Of a stretch of 64,000 nucleotides of DNA, positions 34,951 to 43,077 are shown in pieces. The notes beneath the pieces are model-generated. The model worked only from the letters and a program-made list of their open reading frames with translations. It did no database searches and was not told the origin of the DNA. This stretch comes from Noviherbaspirillum humi. Lineage in GTDB: Bacteria; Pseudomonadota; Gammaproteobacteria; Burkholderiales; Burkholderiaceae_D. Numbering within the stretch: position 1 is the stretch's first letter; every line of letters starts with the position of its first letter. Location: positions 1 to 64,000 of the forward strand of contig NZ_FZOT01000009.1 of NCBI RefSeq assembly GCF_900188095.1. Reading direction: 5' to 3'. The translations under genes were made by a program, and so were the position numbers.

Positions 34951-35933
34951 GCGCTGGCTCCGGCAAGGCGCAGCGTGCGCACGATGGCGCGCTGCGCGAG
35001 TTCGATCTTGAAGGCATTGTGGCGGAAGCCTTGGGCCCCCTCCAGCGCGCGCTGCGCCGCCTGGCGCAGGACGTCATCGGTGGGCGCCTGGCCGCGCAGC
35101 TCGGCTTCGGCGCTCGCGGCGCGCCACGGCTTGTGGGCCACGCCGCCGAGCGCGATGCGCGCCTCCCGCACCTTGCCATCCTGCAGGTCGAGCGCAGCGG
35201 CGACCGAGACCAGCGCGAAGGCATAGCTGGCCCGGTCACGCACCTTCAGGTAGTGCGAATGGGCCGCGAAGGGCGAAGGCGGCAGGTCGATGGCGACGAT
35301 CAGCTCGCCGGGCGCGAGCGTGGTGTCCTGCTGCGGCGCGTCGCCCGGAAGCCGATGGAAATCCGTGATGCCGATGGCGCGCTCGCCGGACTCGCTCCGG
35401 ACCTGGATCACCGCATCCAGCGCGCACAGCGCCACCGCCATGTCGGAGGGATGCACCGCGATGCACGTCTCGCTCGCGCCGAGGATCGCGTGGATGCGGT
35501 TGTAGCCGTCGCGCGCGGCGCAGCCGGCGCCGGGGGTGCGCTTATTGCACGGCCCCAGCGCCGGGTCGGTGAAGTAGTAGCAGCGGGTGCGCTGCAGCAG
35601 GTTGCCGCCGACGGTCGCCATATTGCGCAGCTGCGTGGATGCCCCCGCCAGCAGCGCCTCGGCCAGCAGCGGATAGCGCTCCCGCACCAGCGGATGATTG
35701 GCGGCGGCGGTGTTGCTGGCCATGGCGCCGATGCGCAGGCCGCCGTCCGGCAGGACATCGATCCCGGCCAGCGGCAGGCGGCTCACGTCCACCAGCCGCA
35801 GCGGCCGCTCGATGCCGCTCTTGTAGAGGTCGAGCAGGTTGGTGCCGCCGCCGATGTACTTCGCGCCCGGCTGCGCGCCGAGGCGCAGGGCCTGCGCAAT
35901 GTCGGCCGCACGGTCGTAGTGGAAGGCATGCAT
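34947..35933 (-). CDS. paoB: FAD-binding subunit of PaoABC-type aldehyde oxidoreductase (with extra [4Fe-4S] loop)
   Basis: A 328-residue FAD subunit of the PaoB/YagS type. Seen: AKYIGGGTNLLDLYKSG (FAD site, about 25-40), ATVGGNLLQRTRCYYF, then PCNKRTPGAGCAARDG with the cysteines that, in E. coli PaoB, hold an additional [4Fe-4S] cluster absent from ordinary xanthine-dehydrogenase FAD subunits; a further cysteine follows in SETCIAVHPSDM. The start at 35933 (MHAFHYDR) is the first ATG consistent with family length. It passes electrons between the 2Fe-2S subunit and FAD. Confidence 0.88.
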   Translation of the reverse strand: MHAFHYDRAADIAQALRLGAQPGAKYIGGGTNLLDLYKSGIERPLRLVDVSRLPLAGIDVLPDGGLRIGAMASNTAAANHPLVRERYPLLAEALLAGASTQLRNMATVGGNLLQRTRCYYFTDPALGPCNKRTPGAGCAARDGYNRIHAILGASETCIAVHPSDMAVALCALDAVIQVRSESGERAIGITDFHRLPGDAPQQDTTLAPGELIVAIDLPPSPFAAHSHYLKVRDRASYAFALVSVAAALDLQDGKVREARIALGGVAHKPWRAASAEAELRGQAPTDDVLRQAAQRALEGAQGFRHNAFKIELAQRAIVRTLRLAGASA

Positions 35934-35944
35934 GTTGGCCTCCG

Positions 35945-36529
35945 TCAGCGGCTGGCGCCGGCCGCCATGCGGATGGCGGCTACGATGTTGGGATAGGCGC
36001 CGCAGCGGCAGATATTGCCGCTCATGCGCTCGCGGATTTCCTCGTCGGACAAGCTGGCCGCATCGGCGGCCTTGCGCGGATCGATCGCGCTGGCCTGTCC
36101 TGCCTTCACCTCTTCCAGCAGGGCCACTGCCGAGCAGATCTGTCCCGGCGTGCAATAGCCGCACTGCAAGCCGTCGCAGTCGAGGAAGGCTTGCTGCATG
36201 GGATGCAGGCCATGGTCATTGGCCAGGCCTTCGATCGTCGTGATCTCGCGCCCTTCCTGCATGATGGCCAGCGTCAGGCAGGCATTGATGCGCTGGCCGT
36301 CCACCAGCACGGTGCAGGCGCCGCATTGGCCGCGGTCGCATCCCTTCTTGGTGCCGGACAGGCGGACCACCTCGCGCAAGGCATCCAGCAGCGTGACGCG
36401 CGGCTCCAGCATGAATGAGTAGGTCTTGCCGTTGATGCGCAGGCTGACCGGCTGCGGCGGCACCTCCTGCATGGGCAAGTCGCCGCCGGTCCGCGACGGG
36501 CTGGCTGCATCCGGCTGCTGTTCTGCCAT
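35945..36529 (-). CDS. paoA: [2Fe-2S] subunit of PaoABC-type aldehyde oxidoreductase
   Basis: A 194-residue iron-sulfur subunit, start at 36529 after GGAGAAT. Two [2Fe-2S] clusters are evident: plant-type GCDRGQCGACTVLVDG with INACLTLA (about 62-85), and CGYCTPGQIC with GNICRCGAYPNIV (about 122-190). E. coli PaoA carries a twin-arginine signal that exports the complex; the 30 residues before the first domain here are polar (QQPDAASPSRTGGDLPMQ) with no hydrophobic core, so this complex is probably cytoplasmic. It leads the operon, with 11 bases to paoB. No PaoD/XdhC-type chaperone gene is adjacent. Confidence 0.88.
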   Translation of the reverse strand: MAEQQPDAASPSRTGGDLPMQEVPPQPVSLRINGKTYSFMLEPRVTLLDALREVVRLSGTKKGCDRGQCGACTVLVDGQRINACLTLAIMQEGREITTIEGLANDHGLHPMQQAFLDCDGLQCGYCTPGQICSAVALLEEVKAGQASAIDPRKAADAASLSDEEIRERMSGNICRCGAYPNIVAAIRMAAGASR

Positions 36530-36660
36530 GGAGATTCTCCTGTCCAAGACGACGTGCCGGATCGATGGGCACGACGACGGGCCGGCGAATCACCGTCGGC
36601 CCTTCAACCCGGTAATGACCCGATTCATCCCTGCGCAATGCAGGTCCGAACCGGATCGCC

Positions 36661-36990
36661 TCAATGCAGTTCGTGCTTCAGCGTGGAAATCATGTCGTGC
36701 GCCTGCGTCACGGCCTGCTGCACCCGCTGGTCCAGCACCCGGGCCTCGTTGCAGTAGCGCTTGGCGCGGTCGCCAATTTCTTCCAGACGGTCGACGCAAT
36801 CGAGAAAGCGGTCTTCCGCGCTTTCCGTCTGCGCCATCTGCTTGGCGCTGTCCGATTCCCGTTCAAGCTCATCGATGGTGCGGCGTAATTCGTCCGGCAC
36901 GTTCTGCCCGGTCTGGCAGGCGCGCGCCGCATCATCGATCACCGTCTCTATCTTCACCAGGCGTTCCCTGATCTGTCCTACCGGCATCAT
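36661..36990 (-). CDS. Hypothetical coiled-coil protein (109 aa)
   Basis: Start at ATG 36990 after AAGGAGAC. The 109 residues are almost wholly charged and helical (GQIRERLVKIETVIDDAARA, TIDELERESDSAKQMAQ, CVDRLEEIGDRAKRYCNE), with heptad-like spacing suggesting a coiled coil. Three cysteines are present. No family is recognised. It lies upstream of, and in the same orientation as, the paoABC operon but 130 bases away, so it is probably independent. Confidence 0.65.
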   Translation of the reverse strand: MMPVGQIRERLVKIETVIDDAARACQTGQNVPDELRRTIDELERESDSAKQMAQTESAEDRFLDCVDRLEEIGDRAKRYCNEARVLDQRVQQAVTQAHDMISTLKHELH

Positions 36991-37304
36991 GGCTGTCTCC
37001 TTGGCGATGAAGAAAACCGGTTTGTAATCGCGCCGGCGAGATAGTTCCAACACGTCCCCCGCAAAAGCGGTCAGCCGCTCGCTTGCGCCGGCACGCTGCT
37101 CCCCATTGCGCGCCAGGGTTCGCTGCGTCGGTCCGGCGGTGGAACGGTCGCCACTGGCATCGGCACCGGTTGCAGACAGGCGGAAAGTCGGCGCCGATTG
37201 ATTTGGGTTGAACAGCCTTTGCTTGGTCTCCAAGCGAACTGCGGCAAGCGCTCCAAGATGAACATGGTGGGCCGACAATGCAGCAGCCACGTGGAAGCAA
37301 TACC
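36991..37304. other. Intergenic stretch without a recognisable gene
   Basis: About 314 bases between the coiled-coil protein and a decayed ABC binding-protein gene. A long minus-strand frame passes through it and the pseudogene, but its product is unlike any protein I know and it is antisense to recognisable coding sequence, so I treat it as spurious. Confidence 0.4.
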
Positions 37305-37729
37305 ATGGACCGACGCACACTTTTGGCAGGGGTGCCGCTGTTATTGCTGCACGCTTCGTCTTAACGAGCGGCACTTCGCATGCCCAGCAGATCGGCAAGG
37401 TGTACCGGATCGGCGTACTGATGAATGGAGCCGCAACTGTCGAGGGGAAACCCAATCCGGCGTTCGAAGGGCTGCGCAAGGGCATGGCGCAATCCGGCTG
37501 TGTCGAGGGGTCGGATGTCGCCCATGAAGCGCGCTTTCCGTACAGCCAGCTCGAACGCCTTCCCGGCTTCGCGACCGAACACAAGATTTTGAAAGGCCCG
37601 AGGCCGGCCGATACGCCTTTCGAGGTAGTGTCGCGCCGTGTGCTGGCGATCAACCAGCGGACCGCCCGCACGTTGGGCATCACGGTTCTGGCCGCGCTGC
37701 TGAAAGGCGCCGATCGCGTCATCGATTGA
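37305..37729 (+). pseudogene. Decayed ABC_sub_bind-family substrate-binding protein gene
   Basis: ATG at 37305 opens a Tat-like leader MDRRTLLAG, but that frame stops at TAA 20 codons on. In the next frame the leader continues (ARFVLTSGTSHAQQIGK) into YRIGVLMNGAATVEGKPNP and FEGLRKGMAQSG, the normal N-terminus of PF04392 proteins. After SQLERLPGFATE it jumps directly to KILKGPRPADTPFEVVSRR and INQRTARTLGIT, the family's last 45 residues. Roughly 200 central residues are missing. A frameshift in the leader plus a large internal deletion make this a pseudogene; intact members are about 320-330 residues. Confidence 0.82.
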
Positions 37730-37868
37730 ATGGTGAACCGCAGCCGATTGAACCTGGAGGAAACCGGCTCGGCTGCCGGCCGACGTCCTTTAATCCATTG
37801 ACGTCGTACCGTGACGTTTATTCCCGTATCACCAGCCAACCCTTAAGATTGGCTTAATCTGCATCTCG

Positions 37869-37874
37869 TATGAT
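37869..37874 (+). promoter_or_regulatory. Candidate -10 element (TATGAT) for the 37.9-kb RNA
   Basis: TATGAT ends five bases before G37880, where the first of three consecutive hairpins begins. The -35 match is weak: TTGGCT at 37849 is only 14 bases away and TTAAGA at 37843 is 20 away, so promoter assignment is tentative. Confidence 0.35.
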
Positions 37875-37879
37875 GCGCT

Positions 37880-37939
37880 GTCCCCGCAGGGACTCCCAGG
37901 AAGTCGAACTTCGCCCGGCCATGAGCCGGGCATTTTTTT
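37880..37939 (+). ncRNA. Candidate intergenic small RNA of about 60 nt
   Basis: Three hairpins follow one another: GTCCC-CGCA-GGGAC (37880-37893), GAAGT-CGA-ACTTC (37900-37912) and GCCCGGC-CATGA-GCCGGGC (37913-37931), the last followed by ATTTTTTT. A plausible -10 box lies just upstream, and no intact gene precedes it on this strand, only the decayed ABC gene ending 150 bases earlier. This is the architecture of a short terminator-ended small RNA. Alternatively it is the leader and attenuator of the 57-codon ORF starting at 38047. It matches no RNA family I can name. Confidence 0.5.
37913..37939 (+). terminator. Intrinsic terminator (GCCCGGC hairpin plus T-run)
   Basis: GCCCGGC (37913-37919), loop CATGA, GCCGGGC (37925-37931), then A and seven T. 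A seven-pair all-GC stem with a T-run is strong evidence for rho-independent termination on the plus strand. Confidence 0.88.
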
Positions 37940-38046
37940 GTTGCCATCGCAAAGCACGGAAATGTGGGGACAAAAGCCGCCTCTTTCCCGGACCGGCGTT
38001 TCCATGGCAGGGAGACAATCGTTCGATCGACTCAAGGAGAGCAGCG

Positions 38047-38220
38047 ATGGAAATTCGTACCGAAATGGCGCTTGAGCCGGCCGGCCCGGCTGGCAATGCC
38101 GCCCAGCCCGACACGCCCGTGATGTACCTGCTCATCCCCGGCCATGACAAGGGCGGCGCCGCCTTGCCCCTGAGTGCGCAGGAACTGGAGCAGTTCGTCG
38201 AATGGCCGACCTGGCAATAA
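38047..38220 (+). CDS. Small hypothetical protein (57 aa)
   Basis: Starts at ATG 38047 behind AAGGAGAGCAGCG. The 57-residue acidic product (MEIRTEMALEPAGPAG..., ELEQFVEWPTWQ) has a central YLLIPGHDKGGAALPLSAQE stretch and no recognised domain. Good ribosome-binding site and codon use favour a real small gene. The terminator-like hairpin about 110 bases upstream could attenuate it. Confidence 0.55.
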   Translation: MEIRTEMALEPAGPAGNAAQPDTPVMYLLIPGHDKGGAALPLSAQELEQFVEWPTWQ

Positions 38221-38298
38221 CGACCGCGAGCCCCTGACCGGTTTCAATCTTCTCCGCCGCGGCCGCGGACGGTCGTTGGGGTAGATTTTCCGCCATCT

Positions 38299-38657
38299 GT
38301 GGGCGGCGACGGCTCGCTGACGATCGCCAATACCTTGCACCGCAAGGGCTTGCGCGTGGTCGGCGTGCCCAAGACCATCGACAACGACCTCGACAAGACC
38401 TTCACCATCGTCGGCTTCGACAGCGCCGTCTCCTTCGCCACCGCCTGCACGGCACGGCCGAAAGCCACCAGCGGGGGATGGTGGTGGAAGTGAGGGGCAG
38501 TTGGATCATGCTGCATGCAGGCATTGCCGGCGGCGCGCATGGCATCCCGATTCTGGAGATTCCGTTCGACATCGACAAGCTGGCCGCCAGGGTCAAAGAG
38601 CCTAGGCGACTAGCAGTACAAGCAGCCCCACGAAAGAAATTTGAGGAACTGCGATAA
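38299..38657 (+). pseudogene. Fragment of a 6-phosphofructokinase (PfkA-family) gene
   Basis: Two frames together give internal parts of a phosphofructokinase. The first reads [33 protein letters not shown] and [11 protein letters not shown], covering the ATP/PPi and fructose-6-phosphate site (GGDGS, PKTIDND). After a small deletion near 38450 the next frame continues [31 protein letters not shown] and [15 protein letters not shown], ending at TAA 38657. The first 100 and last 150 or so residues are absent. It is a dead remnant; the PKTIDND form is typical of PPi-dependent or group III enzymes. Confidence 0.82.
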
Positions 38658-38845
38658 CGATCCCTGGTTAGCGGAACCAATGTAGATATGGCCAGCGGCC
38701 CTTAATGAGAGAAGCTTGCTGGAACAGGACCATGCGTGTCGAAACAGCCGCTACGCTGAACGCATTGCCTGAGGGAGACTATCGCATCGAGCTGTCACGG
38801 CTTTTGCTCCGTTCTCAAATTTCCGACCAACTTCCATCCCCTCTT

Positions 38846-39712
38846 ATGAAACGCTGCTTCAAACTGTGCGGCCTGGCCGCGATGATGCTCGGTGCCTTGG
38901 CTCACGCGCATGAGTTCTGGATGCAGTCTTCCCCAGGTGCCGGGCCGGGACAGGAGATGGGCCTTCAGCTCTTCGTCGGAGAGAATTTCGAAGGCGACCG
39001 GATCGGCTTCGGCTGCCAGTATCTTGCCGACCTGAAGCTGCACTCCCTCAACGGCGGCGCCGACCTTGGCCAAAAGCTTCCCCAGCAAGGCGTGCTGGGC
39101 ACATTCCCCTTGCCTGCCCTGCCCGCTGGCATTCATCTGGTCTCCTATGACAGCCAGCCGAGCTTCATCGAACTGCCGGCGGATAAATTCCACGCCTATC
39201 TTCATGATGAAGGCTTGGACCGCATCATCGAACAGCGCAAGGACGCGGGGCAGGAAGCCCGCCCCGGGCGGGAACGATACCGGCGGAACGTCAAGCACCT
39301 GATCCGCATCGGCGGGGTGACGGACAAGACCTATGCGCTGCAGACGGGACAAAGGCTGGAGATCGTGCCGCAGAACGACCCCTTCGAAAGCCAGCCGCCC
39401 TCCTCTCTCCGGCTGGCCGTGCGTTTCGATGGAAAGCCGCTGCAGAATGCCCTCGTGAAGGCATGGCACCGATCCCCGCGGCAAACGACGATGCTGCGCG
39501 CCCGAACCGACAACGGGGGCAACGCGAGCTTCATGCTTCCCTTCACGGGCGACTGGATGATCAGCGTCGTCCACATGATCCCGGCCGAGCAGAAGGAGCT
39601 AGCCGATTGGGACAGCTTCTGGGGCAACCTGACCTTTTCCTTGCCTCAAGGCGAAAATACGCAGCGCCAGGATGGCAAATCGGTGACTGACGGTACACGC
39701 AAGGAAGATTGA
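38846..39712 (+). CDS. DUF4198-like secreted protein
   Basis: A 288-residue exported protein, start at ATG 38846, with signal peptide CGLAAMMLGALAHA before HEFWMQSS. The pattern HEFW...GLQLFVGENFEGD at the mature start and a C-terminal FDGKPLQNALVKAW, RTDNGGNASFMLP and DWMISVVHM matches the DUF4198 family (periplasmic, beta-rich, some members linked to Ni/Co uptake). No metal transporter gene is adjacent here. A DUF4331 protein and a lipoprotein follow on the same strand, but a 290-base gap with a palindrome separates them. The upstream start region lacks a clear ribosome-binding site. Confidence 0.72.
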   Translation: MKRCFKLCGLAAMMLGALAHAHEFWMQSSPGAGPGQEMGLQLFVGENFEGDRIGFGCQYLADLKLHSLNGGADLGQKLPQQGVLGTFPLPALPAGIHLVSYDSQPSFIELPADKFHAYLHDEGLDRIIEQRKDAGQEARPGRERYRRNVKHLIRIGGVTDKTYALQTGQRLEIVPQNDPFESQPPSSLRLAVRFDGKPLQNALVKAWHRSPRQTTMLRARTDNGGNASFMLPFTGDWMISVVHMIPAEQKELADWDSFWGNLTFSLPQGENTQRQDGKSVTDGTRKED

Positions 39713-39727
39713 AAAATTTTCTAAATT

Positions 39728-39743
39728 TGTAATGGACATTACA
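39728..39743. promoter_or_regulatory. Perfect palindrome TGTAAT-N4-ATTACA upstream of the DUF4331 gene
   Basis: TGTAAT (39728-39733) and ATTACA (39738-39743) flank GGAC in a markedly AT-rich stretch just after the DUF4198-like gene and 260 bases before the DUF4331 start. The shape suits a dimeric repressor or activator. The regulator is unknown. Confidence 0.45.
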
Positions 39744-40003
39744 TAGACAAATTCAGAATATTGCCGAGAACACGGTTCATTTTCGGCTTTTCGGGTTGGA
39801 CAGCCCTGCTCTACCCGGCAGATTTTCCGCCAGTCAAGCGGAACGCTCCTTGCGTACAAACCAATGGCCGCCTGCTAAACCATGCGCCAACCCGACATGC
39901 AAACGCTCTTGCGTATTGCATCAATCTGTCACGCCGCTTGACCGCAGGCTGCAGATCCCTCCCCTAAACGCCATTCGTCTCTGCCTATTCAAAGGAAGTC
40001 ATC

Positions 40004-41512
40004 ATGCTTTCGAAAAGAACCAACGCATTGAGCCTCATGCTTCTCGCCACGAGCACGCTCATCGCGGCGCCATCGGTCTCGGTCGCTTCCAGCCACCGCG
40101 AGGCGCCATTCCTGACCGGCCAGCCGAAGGTGGACGCCACCGACCTCTACCTGTTCCGAAGCTATGAGCCGGGACGCGAAGGCTACGTGACGGTCGTGGC
40201 CAACTACATCCCATTCCAGGATCCCTTCGGCGGTCCCAACTTCTATCAGTTCGATCAGAACGCCCTGTATGAAATCCACTTCGACACCAATGGCGACGCC
40301 AAGGAAGACCTGACCTTCCAGTTCCGGTTCAAGAACACTTCGAAGCGCACCGCCCTCACCATCGGCAACAAGCAGATACCGATTCCCCTGATTAATTCAG
40401 GGCCCATCAGCAGCGTGAACGACGCTGCCCTGAACAACCGGGAAACCTATACGATCGACCTGGTGCGCGGCGACAGGCGCAGCGGTACCCGGGCATCGGT
40501 GACCAATGCGTCCGGAGGCGCAACGGAATTCGACAAGCCGGTGGATAACATCGGCGACAAGACATTCGGCGGCGCCGACGGCTACGCGAAATACGCCGAC
40601 CAGCACATCTACAACGTCAACATCCCCAGCTGCGATACGCCGGCCCGCGTCTTCGTGGGACAGCGCAAGGAGCCGTTCTACATTGCCGTCGGGAAGACCT
40701 TCGACCTGTTCAACCTCAACCCGCTGGGCGCCGAAGTCGGCGGCAATGAAAACAACCTGGAAGGCAAGAACGTGAGTTCGATCTCGATGGAGGTTCCGAT
40801 TTCCTGTGTTGCCAGCCAATCCGATCCGGTGGTGGGCGCCTGGACCACCGCCAGCGTGCGGCAGGGCCGGCTGATCAATCCCAATCCCGGATCCGGCTTG
40901 AACAATGCGACGAAGGAAGGCGGCGCCTGGACTCAGGTATCGCGGCTGGGCATGCCCCTGGTGAACGAAGTGGTGATCGGCACCGACGACAAGGACCGCT
41001 TCAACAGCTCCCGTCCGAGCAATGACGGCCAGTTTGCCGACTACGTCACCAACCCGGCCCTGCCGGCTTTGATCGAGACGCTCTTCCCATCCGCGAAAGC
41101 GCCGACCAATTTCCCCCGCACCGATCTGGTCACCGCATTCCTGAAAGGGCTGCCCGGCGTCAACCAGCCGAAGAACGTGGTCGCTTCGGAAATGATGCGC
41201 CTGAATACGTCAATTGCACCGACGGCACAGGGTCAGCAGAATCCGCTCGGCGTCGCGGCTGGCGACAACGCCGGCTTCCCGAACGGCAGGCGCCCGGCGG
41301 ACGACGTGGTCGATCTGTCCCTGCGCGTGTCGATGGGCGCCTTATGCGTGCTGACGGGCGCCAATGACGCATTGCAGGTCGGCTGCAAGCCCGCCGATGC
41401 CCCCGCAGGCGGACTGGCGCTGACGGACGGCGTGCGCAAGACGGCGCAGGACTACCTGAACCGTTTCCCCTATCTGACTACGCCCATCCCCGGCAACCAG
41501 GCCGGTCAATGA
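40004..41512 (+). CDS. DUF4331 secreted protein
   Basis: A 502-residue exported protein; AAGGAAGTCATC precedes ATG 40004, and the signal peptide ends near SVASS/HREAP. The mature N-terminus SSHREAPFLTGQPKVDATDL and YLFRSYEPG are the hallmark of DUF4331, followed by beta-rich stretches, e.g. NALYEIHFDTNGDAKEDLTF. The C-terminal DDVVDLSLRVSMGALC is also typical. Function of the family is unknown; members are often encoded near anti-sigma/ECF systems or tetratricopeptide proteins, neither of which is seen here. A small lipoprotein gene follows 29 bases downstream and is likely cotranscribed. Confidence 0.85.
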   Translation: MLSKRTNALSLMLLATSTLIAAPSVSVASSHREAPFLTGQPKVDATDLYLFRSYEPGREGYVTVVANYIPFQDPFGGPNFYQFDQNALYEIHFDTNGDAKEDLTFQFRFKNTSKRTALTIGNKQIPIPLINSGPISSVNDAALNNRETYTIDLVRGDRRSGTRASVTNASGGATEFDKPVDNIGDKTFGGADGYAKYADQHIYNVNIPSCDTPARVFVGQRKEPFYIAVGKTFDLFNLNPLGAEVGGNENNLEGKNVSSISMEVPISCVASQSDPVVGAWTTASVRQGRLINPNPGSGLNNATKEGGAWTQVSRLGMPLVNEVVIGTDDKDRFNSSRPSNDGQFADYVTNPALPALIETLFPSAKAPTNFPRTDLVTAFLKGLPGVNQPKNVVASEMMRLNTSIAPTAQGQQNPLGVAAGDNAGFPNGRRPADDVVDLSLRVSMGALCVLTGANDALQVGCKPADAPAGGLALTDGVRKTAQDYLNRFPYLTTPIPGNQAGQ

Positions 41513-41541
41513 GCGCAACCCTGATTCATAAGGAACACATC

Positions 41542-41820
41542 ATGAAAAAACGATACCTTGCCACGGCGGGCTTGCTGGCGCTGATGCTGGCCGGCTGCGG
41601 CGGCGATGACACCGCCGTCGCAAGCAATGGTGCGGGCGCTTCGGCGTCGGGCAATGCCAGCGGGCGTAACAACGGCACGGCAGCAAGCAGCAGCGATGGA
41701 TTCTTCGCCGCCGTCGCCGCCCTGATCGCGGGATCGTCCGACACCGCCGAGCCAACCGCGCTAGACAGCTTCAGCGCGACCAATCCCGACAATACTGAAC
41801 CGGGCGCGCTCGGCACCTGA
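41542..41820 (+). CDS. Small lipoprotein (92 aa)
   Basis: Starts at ATG 41542 behind AAGGAACACATC. The signal sequence MKKRYLATAGLLALMLAGCG contains lipobox LAGC, so Cys19 should be lipidated. The rest is Ala/Ser/Gly/Asn-rich and probably disordered (GASASGNASGRNNGTAASSS), with a short hydrophobic patch FFAAVAALIAG and an acidic tail. It follows the DUF4331 gene by 29 bases and probably acts with it at the envelope. No family recognised. Confidence 0.78.
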   Translation: MKKRYLATAGLLALMLAGCGGDDTAVASNGAGASASGNASGRNNGTAASSSDGFFAAVAALIAGSSDTAEPTALDSFSATNPDNTEPGALGT

Positions 41821-41934
41821 GCCGGCGATACGAATGGCGAAAACCTGGCCGCTGCAACGTCCGGTTTTCGCCATTGGGCACCTCCACCCTCCATGGGCGG
41901 CTCTCGATCCGCCAAGAGGCGAAGAGGAGCTCTG

Positions 41935-42879
41935 TTAAAGCAGGCAGTAATTCACCGGCTGCAGCGGCGGTGGCGGAGAAGGATCGCCCACGGCCGCGCG
42001 CAGTTCGGATTCAATCGCACGGCAGATCGCATCCAGCGGCAGATCATTCGGCGATGTTCCGAACGGCTCCTCGATCTCGTCGCCGAGCGCATCCAGGCCG
42101 AAGAAGGTATAGGCGACGATGGATACCACCACCGGCGTCATGAAGCCGATCGTGTCCACCAGGCCGAAGGGCAGCATGAAGCAGTAGAGGTAGGCGGTGC
42201 GGTGCAGCAGCAGGGTGTAGGAAAACGGGATGGGCGTATTGCGGATGCGTTCGCAGCCGGTGGCGGCGGCCACCATGTCGTTGAGGGTCGCATTGATGCT
42301 CGCAGCGAGGCAGGGATCGATGCGCTGGTCGGCGAGGCACTGCTGCAGGTCGCGGCCCATCGCCAGCATCAGCTGATTCGGGTCCGGCGCTTCCGCGTTC
42401 AGTTGCCGCCATTCCGCCTCCCGCAGCCAAGGCCGCAGCTGCCCGGCATCGGGCGTGCCGCGCAGGCGCTGGCGCAGCGCGTGGACGTATGCGATGGCGC
42501 GGTAAATCATTCTCGTGCCGACCTCGTCCAGCGGCGCAGCGCCGGCTCTCTCATGTCCGGTCGGGTCGATCAGGCTGAGGCATTCGCGCGCCAGATTGCG
42601 GCAGGAATACACCAGCGTGCCCCACAACTTGCGCCCTTCCCAGTAGCGGTCGTAGGAGACGTTGTTGCGGAAGCCGAGAAAGATGGCGAGCGCCAGGCCT
42701 ATCAGGGTGAACGGGATGGGCGTGAGCGTGATCTTGTGCGCGAACAGCACGCCGTGCGCCAGAGTCACGGCGATCGACAGCGCCAGGTTTATCAGCAGCA
42801 CGTTGCGGATGCGCGGCAGCACCGATCCCCGCATGATGAGGAACAGCTTCCACCCCGTCGGCCTTTCCCGCACGATCAT
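41935..42879 (-). CDS. Bestrophin-family anion channel protein
   Basis: A 314-residue membrane protein of the bestrophin/UPF0187 (YneE) family, which form pentameric ion channels. Features: MIVRERPTGWKLFLIMRGS at the start, hydrophobic segments near 25-45 and 50-68, FRNNVSYDRYWEGRKLWG at about 70-87 (family signature), and a second membrane pair at about 225-265 (LPFGLVDTIGFMTPVVVSIV). Proline/Pro-rich PSPPPPLQP precedes the C-terminus. It is divergent from the Hsp70-like gene. Confidence 0.88.
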   Translation of the reverse strand: MIVRERPTGWKLFLIMRGSVLPRIRNVLLINLALSIAVTLAHGVLFAHKITLTPIPFTLIGLALAIFLGFRNNVSYDRYWEGRKLWGTLVYSCRNLARECLSLIDPTGHERAGAAPLDEVGTRMIYRAIAYVHALRQRLRGTPDAGQLRPWLREAEWRQLNAEAPDPNQLMLAMGRDLQQCLADQRIDPCLAASINATLNDMVAAATGCERIRNTPIPFSYTLLLHRTAYLYCFMLPFGLVDTIGFMTPVVVSIVAYTFFGLDALGDEIEEPFGTSPNDLPLDAICRAIESELRAAVGDPSPPPPLQPVNYCLL

Positions 42880-43077
42880 CGCTGCCGCTTTCGCATGAAA
42901 TCACCCGGTCCCTTATCCTGCCAGCTTGCTGTATAGCCGCGCCTGCCTGAGGCGGCAAGCGGCCGCGTCAAGCCTTTCTTCGATAGCGTGGGGAAAGCCC
43001 AACCGGCGCGAAAATTGTCTCGCCACGCCGCCCGCCTTGGCCTAAGATTGCCGGCTTTCCGAACCGTGACAAAGCTT

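Noticed and set aside
36661-37839. Extension of the coiled-coil gene upstream to a 392-codon frame
   Set aside because: The extension runs antisense through the ABC_sub_bind pseudogene; ATG 36990 has a good ribosome-binding site.
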